From Nisaea sp. (GTDB taxonomy: Bacteria; Pseudomonadota; Alphaproteobacteria; Thalassobaculales; Thalassobaculaceae): 64,000 nucleotides of DNA. The stretch lies in contig NZ_JAXMNY010000001.1 in NCBI RefSeq assembly GCF_034670185.1, forward strand, positions 1,426,001 through 1,490,000, given 5' to 3'. Position 1 is the first letter of the stretch. The number at the start of each line of letters is the position of its first letter. A program made the position numbers and the translations under genes. Of the stretch, positions 34,793 through 42,490 are shown one piece after another. The notes under the pieces were generated by a model. The model did not search any database and was not told the DNA's origin. It saw only the letters and a list, made by a program, of their open reading frames with translations.

Positions 34793-35779
34793 CTATAGAT
34801 TGAGCTGGTAGCTTGCCGGCACCCAGCGATAGGCAACTCCGTGCCTTTCCACATACCCCACGGCCGGGAACGGCATGTGATATCCCGTAGCGGGGATTTT
34901 CTCGGCCGCCGCCATATCCAGCAAGCGCTTCCGCGTCGCCGCAGCAGCTTCCTTGTCCATGTCAAACCGCACATGCCAGTCCGGCCGCTGCAATGACGCA
35001 ACGTAATGGTTCGTTGCATCGGCCCAGGCGAGCAATCTACGGCCCTCGCTTTCGAAGTGATACGCCATATGCCCCGGCGTGTGTCCTGCGGCACCAACCG
35101 CCTGAATTCCGGACACGACGTCCTCGCCGGGTTTCAGGAACGTCATCTTCTCCGCGAACGGGACAACGTTGCTCTGCACCAGCTTGCCTACCCGGGCAAG
35201 CTGACCCTCGGCCATTTCCGGTGGAGACCAGAAATCGTATTCCGCCGCGCCCGTCACGTAACGCGCGTTGGGGAACAATGCGCCGCCGCCTTCCATGAGA
35301 CCGCCGATATGGTCTGGATGGAAATGCGTCAGCACGACAATGTCGATCTGGTCCGCGGTAAATCCGGCCCGGCCAAGAGCCTCCGCGAGGTGTCCGGCAT
35401 TCGGCCGACGGCCATTACCGTTTCCGGAGTCGAACATGATCACTTCAGTGCCGGTATTCACGATAACCGGCGTGAAGGAAATCTCCATACGGTTCCCCGG
35501 CAGATGATTTTCCTCCGCGAGCCGGACCACGTCTTCCTGCGTCTGATTTTGCCCGAAAATCGGGTGTGGACCATCAAGTTGAATGGCCCCGTCCGAGATC
35601 GTGGTCACCTCGAAGTTGCCGAGCTTGAAGCGATAGTGGGACGGGTGCGACGCCCCTTGCATTGGAGCCGCTGCCTCAACGACAGACGGCAGGCTGGAAA
35701 GCACGGCCGGTGCGGCCAACGTTCCAGCGGCAGCGAACATTGCTTCCCGCCGGGTCAGTGCTTTAAATCGGTTCGTCAT
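34793..35779 (-). CDS. Secreted metallo-beta-lactamase-fold hydrolase with Tat signal
   Basis: A 328-residue protein. The N-terminus has a Tat-like signal (TRREAMFAAAG with hydrophobic stretch to about residue 36). The MBL metal motif is THFHPDHIGG, and further ligands lie in GAAGHTPGHMAYH and the DAT segment (LAWADATNHY). The ATG is preceded by GGGAGGA. The family includes lactonases and other hydrolases; the substrate is unknown. It is divergent from pcaD. Confidence 0.87.
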   Translation of the reverse strand: MTNRFKALTRREAMFAAAGTLAAPAVLSSLPSVVEAAAPMQGASHPSHYRFKLGNFEVTTISDGAIQLDGPHPIFGQNQTQEDVVRLAEENHLPGNRMEISFTPVIVNTGTEVIMFDSGNGNGRRPNAGHLAEALGRAGFTADQIDIVVLTHFHPDHIGGLMEGGGALFPNARYVTGAAEYDFWSPPEMAEGQLARVGKLVQSNVVPFAEKMTFLKPGEDVVSGIQAVGAAGHTPGHMAYHFESEGRRLLAWADATNHYVASLQRPDWHVRFDMDKEAAAATRKRLLDMAAAEKIPATGYHMPFPAVGYVERHGVAYRWVPASYQLNL

Positions 35780-36005
35780 CTGGATCCTCCCTCAACCGAA
35801 CGAAATCTAATGCCTTGGAAATAGCGCAGCAGGGGACGCAGAAAAGATGGGCATCGTCAGAAAAACAGCCCGCTCACCTAGCTTCTCTTCGCCCGTCCCA
35901 CGCCAATTGCAGGACGGCTTGCCGCGCAGAACTTAATTAGGATGGAATTTCCGCAGGTTAAGGGTACAAAACCCGTGCAGAAGAGAACCTGGGCGAGGAC
36001 ATAAA

Positions 36006-36800
36006 ATGGCATTCTTCAAAGCTGGATCACGAACATTTCACTATTCCGACCGGACAATCGGGACCGGCCCAACACTGGTTCTCGCCAATTCTCTCGGTAC
36101 AGACTTCCGGATCTGGGACCCGCTGCTGCCCAAGCTGAAAGGGATCGGACGGATTGTCCGGTACGATAAGCGCGGTCATGGTCTGACGGACGTGTCCGAG
36201 CCTCCCTATTCCATTCAGGATCTGAGCTCCGACCTGAAAGCTATCGTGGATCATGTCGGGCTTGATCATTTTCTGCTCGGTGGCGTTTCCATCGGCGGCA
36301 TGATCGCCCAGGACTATGCGGCCTGTTACCCTAAGCAGGTCGACGGCCTCGTTTGCATGGATACCGCTCCGAAAATTGGGGAAGCCGCTCTTTGGCAGGA
36401 CCGTATCGATGCGATTTCCGCGAACGGCCTCGAGAGTATCGCCGATGGCGTCATGGAGCGCTGGTTCTCGGCTGATTTCCGGAAAAACAATCCGGCCGCC
36501 ACGGCAGGATGGCGCAATCTGCTCGCCCGGACCACACAGGCCGGCTATCTCGGCTGTTGCGCGGCAATCCGTGACGCGGACCTGACCGAAGCCACTCTCT
36601 CGTTGACCGTTCCGACTTTGGTGCTCTGCGGTGCGGAAGACGGTGCGACGCCGCCTGCACTCGTCAAGGCTATGGCCGATGCCATGAAAAACGCGTCCTA
36701 CGTCGAAGTTCCCAACGCGGGCCACATCCCAAGCCTTGAGCAACCTGATTTTCTGGCCAATGCCATGAACCGTTTCTTCAAGGAGAACGGGTTTACCTGA
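36006..36800 (+). CDS. pcaD: 3-oxoadipate enol-lactonase-like alpha/beta hydrolase
   Basis: A cytosolic alpha/beta hydrolase of 264 residues. The nucleophile elbow GGVSIGGMIAQ has Ser95, the acid is probably in LCGAEDGATPP, and the His is in NAGHIPSLEQP. The opening LVLANSLGTDFRIWDP and YDKRGHGLTD match PcaD, which hydrolyses 3-oxoadipate enol-lactone in the beta-ketoadipate pathway. A GAGGA site precedes the ATG. No other pca gene is adjacent, so the exact substrate is less certain than the fold. Confidence 0.83.
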   Translation: MAFFKAGSRTFHYSDRTIGTGPTLVLANSLGTDFRIWDPLLPKLKGIGRIVRYDKRGHGLTDVSEPPYSIQDLSSDLKAIVDHVGLDHFLLGGVSIGGMIAQDYAACYPKQVDGLVCMDTAPKIGEAALWQDRIDAISANGLESIADGVMERWFSADFRKNNPAATAGWRNLLARTTQAGYLGCCAAIRDADLTEATLSLTVPTLVLCGAEDGATPPALVKAMADAMKNASYVEVPNAGHIPSLEQPDFLANAMNRFFKENGFT

Positions 36801-36814
36801 ACCGGAAGGCCGGG

Positions 36815-37831
36815 CTAGGGCGCCCAGCGTATCTCGTGAAGCGTGCCGTCTCTGTCGAGATAGACTGCGCTCTGCGTACTCGTCGCGATGATGCGGGACC
36901 GGGGTGCTGATGGAATCACCACCTCTGCGATCCTGCGCACCCCATCTGTGGTGAGCGATACGGCGGCAATCGCACCATATCCTCGCACGGGCAGGATAAG
37001 ATCGGGAGTACCGTCACCGTCTACATCGGCGACTTCCGAAAGGTCCTGAACCGTCGAGCCGCCATGATGGTTGGCATAACCGCCTTCCCGCGCCTGCTCT
37101 CTGAGGCGGCCAACGCGCCATTCCGAAAAAACCAACTCGCCGCGGATATGCGGGCGGTCGACATAGGCAATCTCGGTAAAACCGTCGGCATCGAAATCCG
37201 CAATACCGGCGATATTCAGCCAGCGGTACGGCGCGCCTATCCTCGCTGAGCTGGCCAGCCGGAGCAGCGCGGGATCACCGTCGCTGTTCCTGCCGAGACC
37301 GAACACCGCAATACCGGCGCCGCCGGTCGATGATGCCGTGATGGTCACGATTTCCGGTCTCCCGGAAAGTGCGCGATCGAGATCGACAATCCGGGGCTCG
37401 AGATCCTCGAACACTTCGTCCGCTATCACCGTATAAATCGCGGGCTTGCCGCCCTTCTCCTGCACCACCAGGCTCAGCGCTTCCACCGGATCGCCTAGAG
37501 CGCCATGGCCGTAGCTTTCCGTTTCACCTGTATACCAGGCTCTGATCAGGCCATCCGGACTGATGGCAACCCGGCCGTCCTTCACGAGGGGATACGGCAG
37601 CGGCTCGGGCCCTGGCAGCTGCACCGGACCAGATCTCTCGATAACCTGCCCGTCACCGGTGACTTCAAACATCGCTCCATTCTCGGCCAGTGCGAGAACG
37701 CGACCAGCCACATCGATGAGCCTGCCGCCGGGCGCTGTCAGATCCAGTTTGTGGACCGACAGTTCCGCTGCCGATACGGACATCGCCGCCATTGCCATGA
37801 CAGATATAATCAAAATAGTTGCAACCCGCAT
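36815..37831 (-). CDS. Secreted FG-GAP/VCBS-like repeat protein
   Basis: A protein of 338 residues with a signal peptide (MRVATILIISVMAMAAMSVSA). The body shows repeated calcium-loop-like beta-propeller units such as ADFDADGFTEIAYVD and ADVDGDGTPDLILPV. This suggests a periplasmic or secreted propeller. No catalytic motif is visible and the function is unknown. ATG 37831 has GGAGAGG upstream; the frame extends to 37942 but without a signal sequence. The stop lies 14 nt from the convergent pcaD stop. Confidence 0.75.
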   Translation of the reverse strand: MRVATILIISVMAMAAMSVSAAELSVHKLDLTAPGGRLIDVAGRVLALAENGAMFEVTGDGQVIERSGPVQLPGPEPLPYPLVKDGRVAISPDGLIRAWYTGETESYGHGALGDPVEALSLVVQEKGGKPAIYTVIADEVFEDLEPRIVDLDRALSGRPEIVTITASSTGGAGIAVFGLGRNSDGDPALLRLASSARIGAPYRWLNIAGIADFDADGFTEIAYVDRPHIRGELVFSEWRVGRLREQAREGGYANHHGGSTVQDLSEVADVDGDGTPDLILPVRGYGAIAAVSLTTDGVRRIAEVVIPSAPRSRIIATSTQSAVYLDRDGTLHEIRWAP

Positions 37832-37992
37832 GCGCTCAACCTCTCCGGAGACCCGGTCGAAATGACGAAGAAAGCTGGTCGAATATATGACTGGACGCGC
37901 CCATGTCCCTGTCCGATATGTATCGCAGTTGTTCACAGGCACGCGAGCGCGGACGACGCGACGTGCCCCAACCTCCCATCAAGGAGTCCGAC

Positions 37993-38679
37993 ATGAGCTA
38001 TGTTTTCACGCCGCCCCCGGCAGTCTCCCTGCCCGTCCGCGGCCAGGACGATCGCTTCCCGGTGCATCGGGTTTATTGCGTCGGGCGCAACTATGCCGAA
38101 CATGCCATCGAAATGGGCCATGATCCGGACAAGGAGCCGCCGTTCTTCTTTCAGAAGAATCCGGACAACCTGATCGTCCCGGATCTGAAGTTCCCCTATC
38201 CGCCGCAATCCAATGACGTGCACCACGAAATCGAGATGGTCGTCGCGCTGAAGAAGGGCGGAACCGACATTCCCCTCGAGGATGCCCTTGACTGTGTTTA
38301 TGGCTACGCGGTGTCTCTCGACATGACCCGGCGCGATCTGCAGGGCCAGATGAAGAAGCTCGGTCGGCCATGGGAAATCGGCAAGGCGTTCGAGATGTCC
38401 GCCCCGTGCGGCGAGATTGTCCCCGCCTCCGACATCGGTCACCCGGAAAACGGCGCCGTCTGGCTCAAGGTCAATGGTGAGATGCGCCAGGAAGGCGATT
38501 TGAACCAGATGCTCTGGAAAGTCCCGGAAATGATCTCCTACCTTTCTGGCCTTTTCACACTTGTCCCGGGTGACATCATCATGTCTGGCACGCCGGCCGG
38601 CGTTGGCCCCGTCGTCCGCGGCGATCTCATGCATGGGCATGTCGAAGGCGTTGGTGATCTGGTCGTAAACGTGATCTGA
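37993..38679 (+). CDS. Fumarylacetoacetate hydrolase family protein
   Basis: A cytosolic enzyme of 228 residues with the FAH fold. The family motifs are VYCVGRNYAEHAIEMG near the N-terminus, the metal-binding HHEIEMVVAL, and C-terminal PGDIIMSGTPAGVGP. The compact length and PFFFQKNPDNLI resemble fumarylpyruvate hydrolases and 2-hydroxyhepta-2,4-diene-1,7-dioate isomerases. ATG 37993 has AAGGAG at good spacing. A strong terminator follows. The substrate in this organism is not determined. Confidence 0.87.
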   Translation: MSYVFTPPPAVSLPVRGQDDRFPVHRVYCVGRNYAEHAIEMGHDPDKEPPFFFQKNPDNLIVPDLKFPYPPQSNDVHHEIEMVVALKKGGTDIPLEDALDCVYGYAVSLDMTRRDLQGQMKKLGRPWEIGKAFEMSAPCGEIVPASDIGHPENGAVWLKVNGEMRQEGDLNQMLWKVPEMISYLSGLFTLVPGDIIMSGTPAGVGPVVRGDLMHGHVEGVGDLVVNVI

Positions 38680-38701
38680 GACAAGCGTTTCTGCTGAATC
38701 A

Positions 38702-38736
38702 GAAAGGGCGGCCTTAACGGCCGCCCTTTCTTGTTT
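38702..38736 (+). terminator. Rho-independent terminator after the FAH-family gene
   Basis: GAAAGGGCGGCC and GGCCGCCCTTTC form a perfect 12-bp stem with loop TTAAC, followed by TTGTTT. It separates the FAH gene from the convergent tctA. Confidence 0.85.
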
Positions 38737-38759
38737 CGACGATGAACGTTTTCGCGAGG

Positions 38760-40277
38760 TCAGACCTCGGCGTTCTTCGCCTGCTTGCGTTTTTTCCGGA
38801 TCACCTGCACCAGCGGCAGCAGAAGCAGAACAATCGCGATCATCGTGATAGGCCCTGCAATCGGCCGGGTGAAGAACACCGTCGCATCTCCGCCGGAAAT
38901 GATCAGGCTCTGGCGAAGGGCCGGCTCGGCGATCGGGCCAAGCACGATCGCAAGCACTGCCGGCGCCAGCGGATAATCCAGCTTGCGGAGCGCATACGCT
39001 CCGAAACCGAAGATCACCATGAGCCAGACATCGTGCATGTCCTCGGTCGGGGCGTAACCGCCAACAAGACAGAGCACGAAAATGATCGGCGCCAGCACGG
39101 TGAACGGCATCTTCAACACATAGAGGAAGACCGGGATGAAGAGAATGTTGATGATCACCGCGAAGAAATTCGCGGCATAGAGACTTGCGGTCAGGCCCCA
39201 GACGAAATCTGACTGTTCGATGAACATCATCGGGCCCGGGACAAGCCCCCAGATCACCATCCCGCCGAGCAGGATCGCGGTGGTTGGAGAGCCAGGAATC
39301 CCAAGGGTCAGCATGGGCAGCATCGCGCCTGTCGAAGCGGCATTATTCGCCGCTTCCGGCGCAATCACGCCGCCAACATCCCCCTTGCCGTAATTCTCCG
39401 GGGTCTTCGAGGTCATTTTCGAGATGCCATAGGCCATCAGCGCGCCCGGTGTCGCGCCCGCTGCCGGCAGAATGCCGACAAAGAAGCCGAGCAGTGAGCC
39501 AATCCAGGCCGGCTTCCACTCCTTCAATACATCTTTCAGGTGAGAAACCGTTCGGGAAGCCGAAACCTCCACCTTGGACATCATCGGGTTCCCGCGCGTG
39601 GAATCGATGGTCCAGAGCATCTCGCCAATACCGTAGACGCCAATCGCCAGCACCAGGAAGTTGATGCCGTGCAGGAAGCCGATAATGTCGAAGAAAACCA
39701 GACGCGGCGTCCCACTGATAATGTCCATGCCAACCGCACTGAACACCAGGCCGATACAGATAGAGAAGACGGTCTTGGCGATATCATCACCACCAAGTCC
39801 GACAAAGGTCGCGAAAGCCAGCAACATGAGCGCGAAGATTTCCTGATCACCGAAATCAAGCGCCACGCTGGCCAGCGCCGGCGCAAAACCGGTGAACAGA
39901 ATGATCGAAATGGTGCCGCCGAAGAAGGATGCCACCGCCGCCGCTATCAGGGCCTTGTCGGCAAGCCCCTTCAGGGCAAGCGGTCGTCCGTCGAAGGTTG
40001 TCGCAACCGCTGTCGATGCCCCCGGAATTCCGAGCATGATCGAGCTGATAGCACCGCCGTACATCGCGCCGTAATAGATCGCGGCCAAAAAGATGATGGC
40101 TGAGGTCGGCGGCACAAGAAAGGTCAGCGGCAAGAGGATCGCTACGCCGTTGACCGATCCGAGGCCCGGCATCGCACCGATAAACAGTCCGACAGTCACA
40201 CCGACGACGACCAGCCCGAGATTAAGCGGCTCGAAGGCGATCAGAAAGCCGCCCAGAAGATGCTGAATGATATCCAT
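38760..40277 (-). CDS. tctA: Tripartite tricarboxylate transporter, large permease TctA
   Basis: The large membrane subunit of the TctABC importer, 505 residues with about 11-12 helices. The signature GAMPGLGSVNGVAILLPLTF and its repeat GILPAAGATPGALMAYG are both visible, as is GIPGASTAVATTFDG. It works with TctB and the periplasmic TctC to import carboxylates using an ion gradient. It is the last gene of tctC-tctB-tctA. Confidence 0.95.
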   Translation of the reverse strand: MDIIQHLLGGFLIAFEPLNLGLVVVGVTVGLFIGAMPGLGSVNGVAILLPLTFLVPPTSAIIFLAAIYYGAMYGGAISSIMLGIPGASTAVATTFDGRPLALKGLADKALIAAAVASFFGGTISIILFTGFAPALASVALDFGDQEIFALMLLAFATFVGLGGDDIAKTVFSICIGLVFSAVGMDIISGTPRLVFFDIIGFLHGINFLVLAIGVYGIGEMLWTIDSTRGNPMMSKVEVSASRTVSHLKDVLKEWKPAWIGSLLGFFVGILPAAGATPGALMAYGISKMTSKTPENYGKGDVGGVIAPEAANNAASTGAMLPMLTLGIPGSPTTAILLGGMVIWGLVPGPMMFIEQSDFVWGLTASLYAANFFAVIINILFIPVFLYVLKMPFTVLAPIIFVLCLVGGYAPTEDMHDVWLMVIFGFGAYALRKLDYPLAPAVLAIVLGPIAEPALRQSLIISGGDATVFFTRPIAGPITMIAIVLLLLPLVQVIRKKRKQAKNAEV

Positions 40278-40302
40278 AACCTAATTTCCCCAGGCCGGTC
40301 GT

Positions 40303-40800
40303 CTAAAGGAAGATGTCGTAGAGCGGATAAAACAGCGGCTCCAAGTATCCCTTGGGCAGCACGATCCGCATGGCGACGTCGAAGAAGAAGAAAATCACAA
40401 CCGGCGCAGTCCCGGATATCACCAGCGTCGGCACCCAGCCATGTCGTCCGAGGACTCTCAGATAGAACAGCATGAATATGGGCACCGATCCGTAGACGCC
40501 GATTACATGAACCATTGCCACCAGAGCGACCACGCTGCCACCAACCAGCAGCAACATCCGGATCGCGTGAGCATCCATGAATTGATCCTGGGATCGGGAC
40601 TGAGGAGTCGCCCGGCGAACCCAGTTCACGATTGTCCAGATGTTACAGACCAACATGATGGCCGCCAGCCAGAACGGCCAAGCACCGCCCCCGGGACCCT
40701 CATGTTTCACCCAGCCGATATTCAGCTCAGTACTCTTCCACATCAGGTAGATGGAAAATGCTGCCAACAAGACAGCCGTGACCAGTTCCGCGCGGCGCAT
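40303..40800 (-). CDS. tctB: Tripartite tricarboxylate transporter, small permease TctB
   Basis: The small membrane subunit, 165 residues with four hydrophobic segments. The family start (LVTAVLLAAFSIYLMWKS, GPGGGAWPFWLAA) and the C-terminal LPKGYLEPLFYP match TctB. It lies between tctC and tctA. A strong hairpin separates it from tctC. Confidence 0.92.
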   Translation of the reverse strand: MRRAELVTAVLLAAFSIYLMWKSTELNIGWVKHEGPGGGAWPFWLAAIMLVCNIWTIVNWVRRATPQSRSQDQFMDAHAIRMLLLVGGSVVALVAMVHVIGVYGSVPIFMLFYLRVLGRHGWVPTLVISGTAPVVIFFFFDVAMRIVLPKGYLEPLFYPLYDIFL

Positions 40801-40866
40801 GTGCGGCGACCTTCCTCATTCGATCATGAATAGAAAAAGAGACGGGATTCAAGATCCCTTAAATCA

Positions 40867-40896
40867 CACTCCCGGAGCGCTCAGGCTCCGGGAGTG
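40867..40896 (-). terminator. Intra-operon hairpin between tctC and tctB
   Basis: CACTCCCGGAGC and GCTCCGGGAGTG form a perfect 12-bp stem with a 6-nt loop in the tctC-tctB gap, with no clear U-tract on the minus strand. It probably stabilises the tctC message or reduces read-through, giving excess binding protein. Confidence 0.65.
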
Positions 40897-40909
40897 CTGA
40901 GATTTGCGA

Positions 40910-41881
40910 TCAGGAAGCGCCGGCCTTGGCCAGCATCTTGCGATGCGTCTCGTTGTTGACCTTCCAGTAAGCCTGAAGCTCGGCTCCAGACAGGAAGTCG
41001 CCATAGAGGCTCTTGCTCGCGCGATAGTCCTGCCATTCCTTGCTGTCGAAGACCTTCTTGAACAGCGAGGTATAGTAAGCCTGTGCGTCCTGGGACATAC
41101 CCGGCGCGCCAACGACGCTCCGCTGCATGTAGTAAGCAAAGTCCTGGCCTTTTTCGATCATGGTCGGGGCGTTCGGGAACTTATCCAGACGCTCCTTGGT
41201 GAAAGCCACCAGCGGAATAGCAACGCCGGCGTTATAGAAGCCTTCGATTTCCGACGGGTTGTTCACGGAGGAATTGATGTGCTTGCCGGCAACCTGCTTG
41301 GCCACCGTGCCGCCGCCCTTGTAGGGAACGTACTTCATCTTCAGGCCGAAATTGGAGTTCAGGAAATCCGTGATGAGCTGGTCTTCCTGCAACTTTCCGG
41401 TACCGCCCATGACCCACTGATCGCCAACGCTCTTCACATGGTCGACCCACTGTTCAAAGCTGGTCAGGCCTGAATCCTTGTGGACCCAGAGCAGGAAGGT
41501 ATCTTCCGCCATCCGCGCAACCGGCGCGAATTTCAAGGAGTCCACACCAAGGCCAGGCTGACGCATCGGAGTCGTATAGAAGCTGTTCAGGGTCACCATG
41601 ATGGTGTGGTCCTGATCCTTGGCATTCTGCACGTGCACGAGAGCTTCAGCGCCCGAGCCACCCGGCTTGTTGATCGGAATCAACGGCTTGGAGGCCATTT
41701 TATGTTTTTCAACAATGGTCTGCATCAGACGGGCCATCTTGTCGGCGCCACCGCCCTTACCGGCCATGATAATGAAGTCGACCGGCTTTACCGGTTCGAA
41801 TGCCTGTGCCGACGCATTTACGGCGAGTCCTAGACCGGCAACAACCGCCAAGCCCATAAGACAGCGTCTTGAGATTTTCAT
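40910..41881 (-). CDS. tctC: Tripartite tricarboxylate transporter, binding protein TctC
   Basis: A periplasmic binding protein of 323 residues with a signal peptide (about 1-26). The BUG/TctC family pattern includes IPINKPGGSGAEALVHVQ and DQWVMGGTGKLQEDQL. A strong GGGAGGA site precedes the ATG. It leads the tctCBA operon, with GTATAC-core operator-like sites 110-280 nt upstream. The carboxylate bound is unknown. Confidence 0.93.
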   Translation of the reverse strand: MKISRRCLMGLAVVAGLGLAVNASAQAFEPVKPVDFIIMAGKGGGADKMARLMQTIVEKHKMASKPLIPINKPGGSGAEALVHVQNAKDQDHTIMVTLNSFYTTPMRQPGLGVDSLKFAPVARMAEDTFLLWVHKDSGLTSFEQWVDHVKSVGDQWVMGGTGKLQEDQLITDFLNSNFGLKMKYVPYKGGGTVAKQVAGKHINSSVNNPSEIEGFYNAGVAIPLVAFTKERLDKFPNAPTMIEKGQDFAYYMQRSVVGAPGMSQDAQAYYTSLFKKVFDSKEWQDYRASKSLYGDFLSGAELQAYWKVNNETHRKMLAKAGAS

Positions 41882-41991
41882 TGAATTCCTCCCTTGTTGT
41901 TTCCGGACAAATTAATTTTTTTCTTTTTGTCCGTCGCCACAGCGTAGTCCGGCTTTTCAGCAAGGACCAACAACTTTTCATGGCATGAAAA

Positions 41992-42001
41992 TGGTATACC
42001 A
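41992..42001. promoter_or_regulatory. GntR/FCD-type operator-like palindrome, site A
   Basis: TGGTATACCA is a perfect 10-bp palindrome of the kind bound by FCD-subfamily GntR regulators. It lies 110 nt upstream of tctC. Its centre is 22 bp (two helical turns) from site B. Confidence 0.55.
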
Positions 42002-42013
42002 AGCCCAAGTATC

Positions 42014-42023
42014 TTGTATACCA
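42014..42023. promoter_or_regulatory. GntR/FCD-type operator-like palindrome, site B
   Basis: TTGTATACCA shares the GTATAC core with site A, lies 22 bp from it centre to centre, and is within the longer ATCTTGTATACCA, the exact reverse complement of the 13-mer around site C. Confidence 0.55.
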
Positions 42024-42152
42024 GTTTCTCTTGAGCTCAGAGTCAGCCGTGAACGCTATGCGGTAAATCGCTTGTAAAACGCCGCAGATTTATTGAATGT
42101 TTTCGGCGACATGACACTCTGTGGCACTCGACAGCCAGAAGCCACGAGACTA

Positions 42153-42162
42153 TGGTATACAA
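42153..42162. promoter_or_regulatory. GntR/FCD-type operator-like palindrome, site C
   Basis: TGGTATACAA, within TGGTATACAAGAT (42153-42165), is the inverted copy of the 13-mer at 42011-42023. It lies 139 bp from site B and could allow looping, or control of the fds transcript that leaves in the other direction. Confidence 0.5.
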
Positions 42163-42165
42163 GAT

Positions 42166-42490
42166 GCCAATACATAATGAGCTGCCCGTACGAGCGAAAA
42201 CGAGAGCACACTAAAGGGTAAGGTTATTCGATTGTTTGGCGATTTCCGGCTCAAGGCCGGGTCGACGAGAATGAAAATACTGCCACCGGGGAAGCCCAAG
42301 GCGAACATGACGTGCGAAAAGCACGCAACGAATAAAAGGCGACGCTCAGAAGCGAAATGATGACGCGCACGGGCGAAGCAAAACAAGAACTGGCCGATAG
42401 CGTTCAATAGGACGCGATTGGGAGAGACTCAGGATTCTGTCAAAAGGGTCCGGGATATGCCGAGGAAGCAACAAGAAGGCCGCAAAGACC
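42166..42490 (+). other. Long purine-rich leader upstream of the formate dehydrogenase operon; possible structured RNA
   Basis: No credible gene lies in these 325 bases. Reading the plus strand I see hairpins CCGGC-TCAAG-GCCGG (42246-42260), a nested GCC-ACC-GGG-GAAG-CCC-AA-GGC (42282-42302), CGTGC-GAAAA-GCACG (42311-42325) and CGCT-CAGA-AGCG (42343-42354). The loops and joining strands are rich in GA and GAAA. This could be a regulatory leader for the fds operon. I do not recognise a known riboswitch class, and a minus-strand open frame here (42150-42407) looks unconvincing. Confidence 0.4.

Noticed and set aside
42150..42407. 85-residue minus-strand open frame in the fds leader
   Set aside because: No ribosome binding site, odd composition and no family. 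The region looks more like an untranslated leader.
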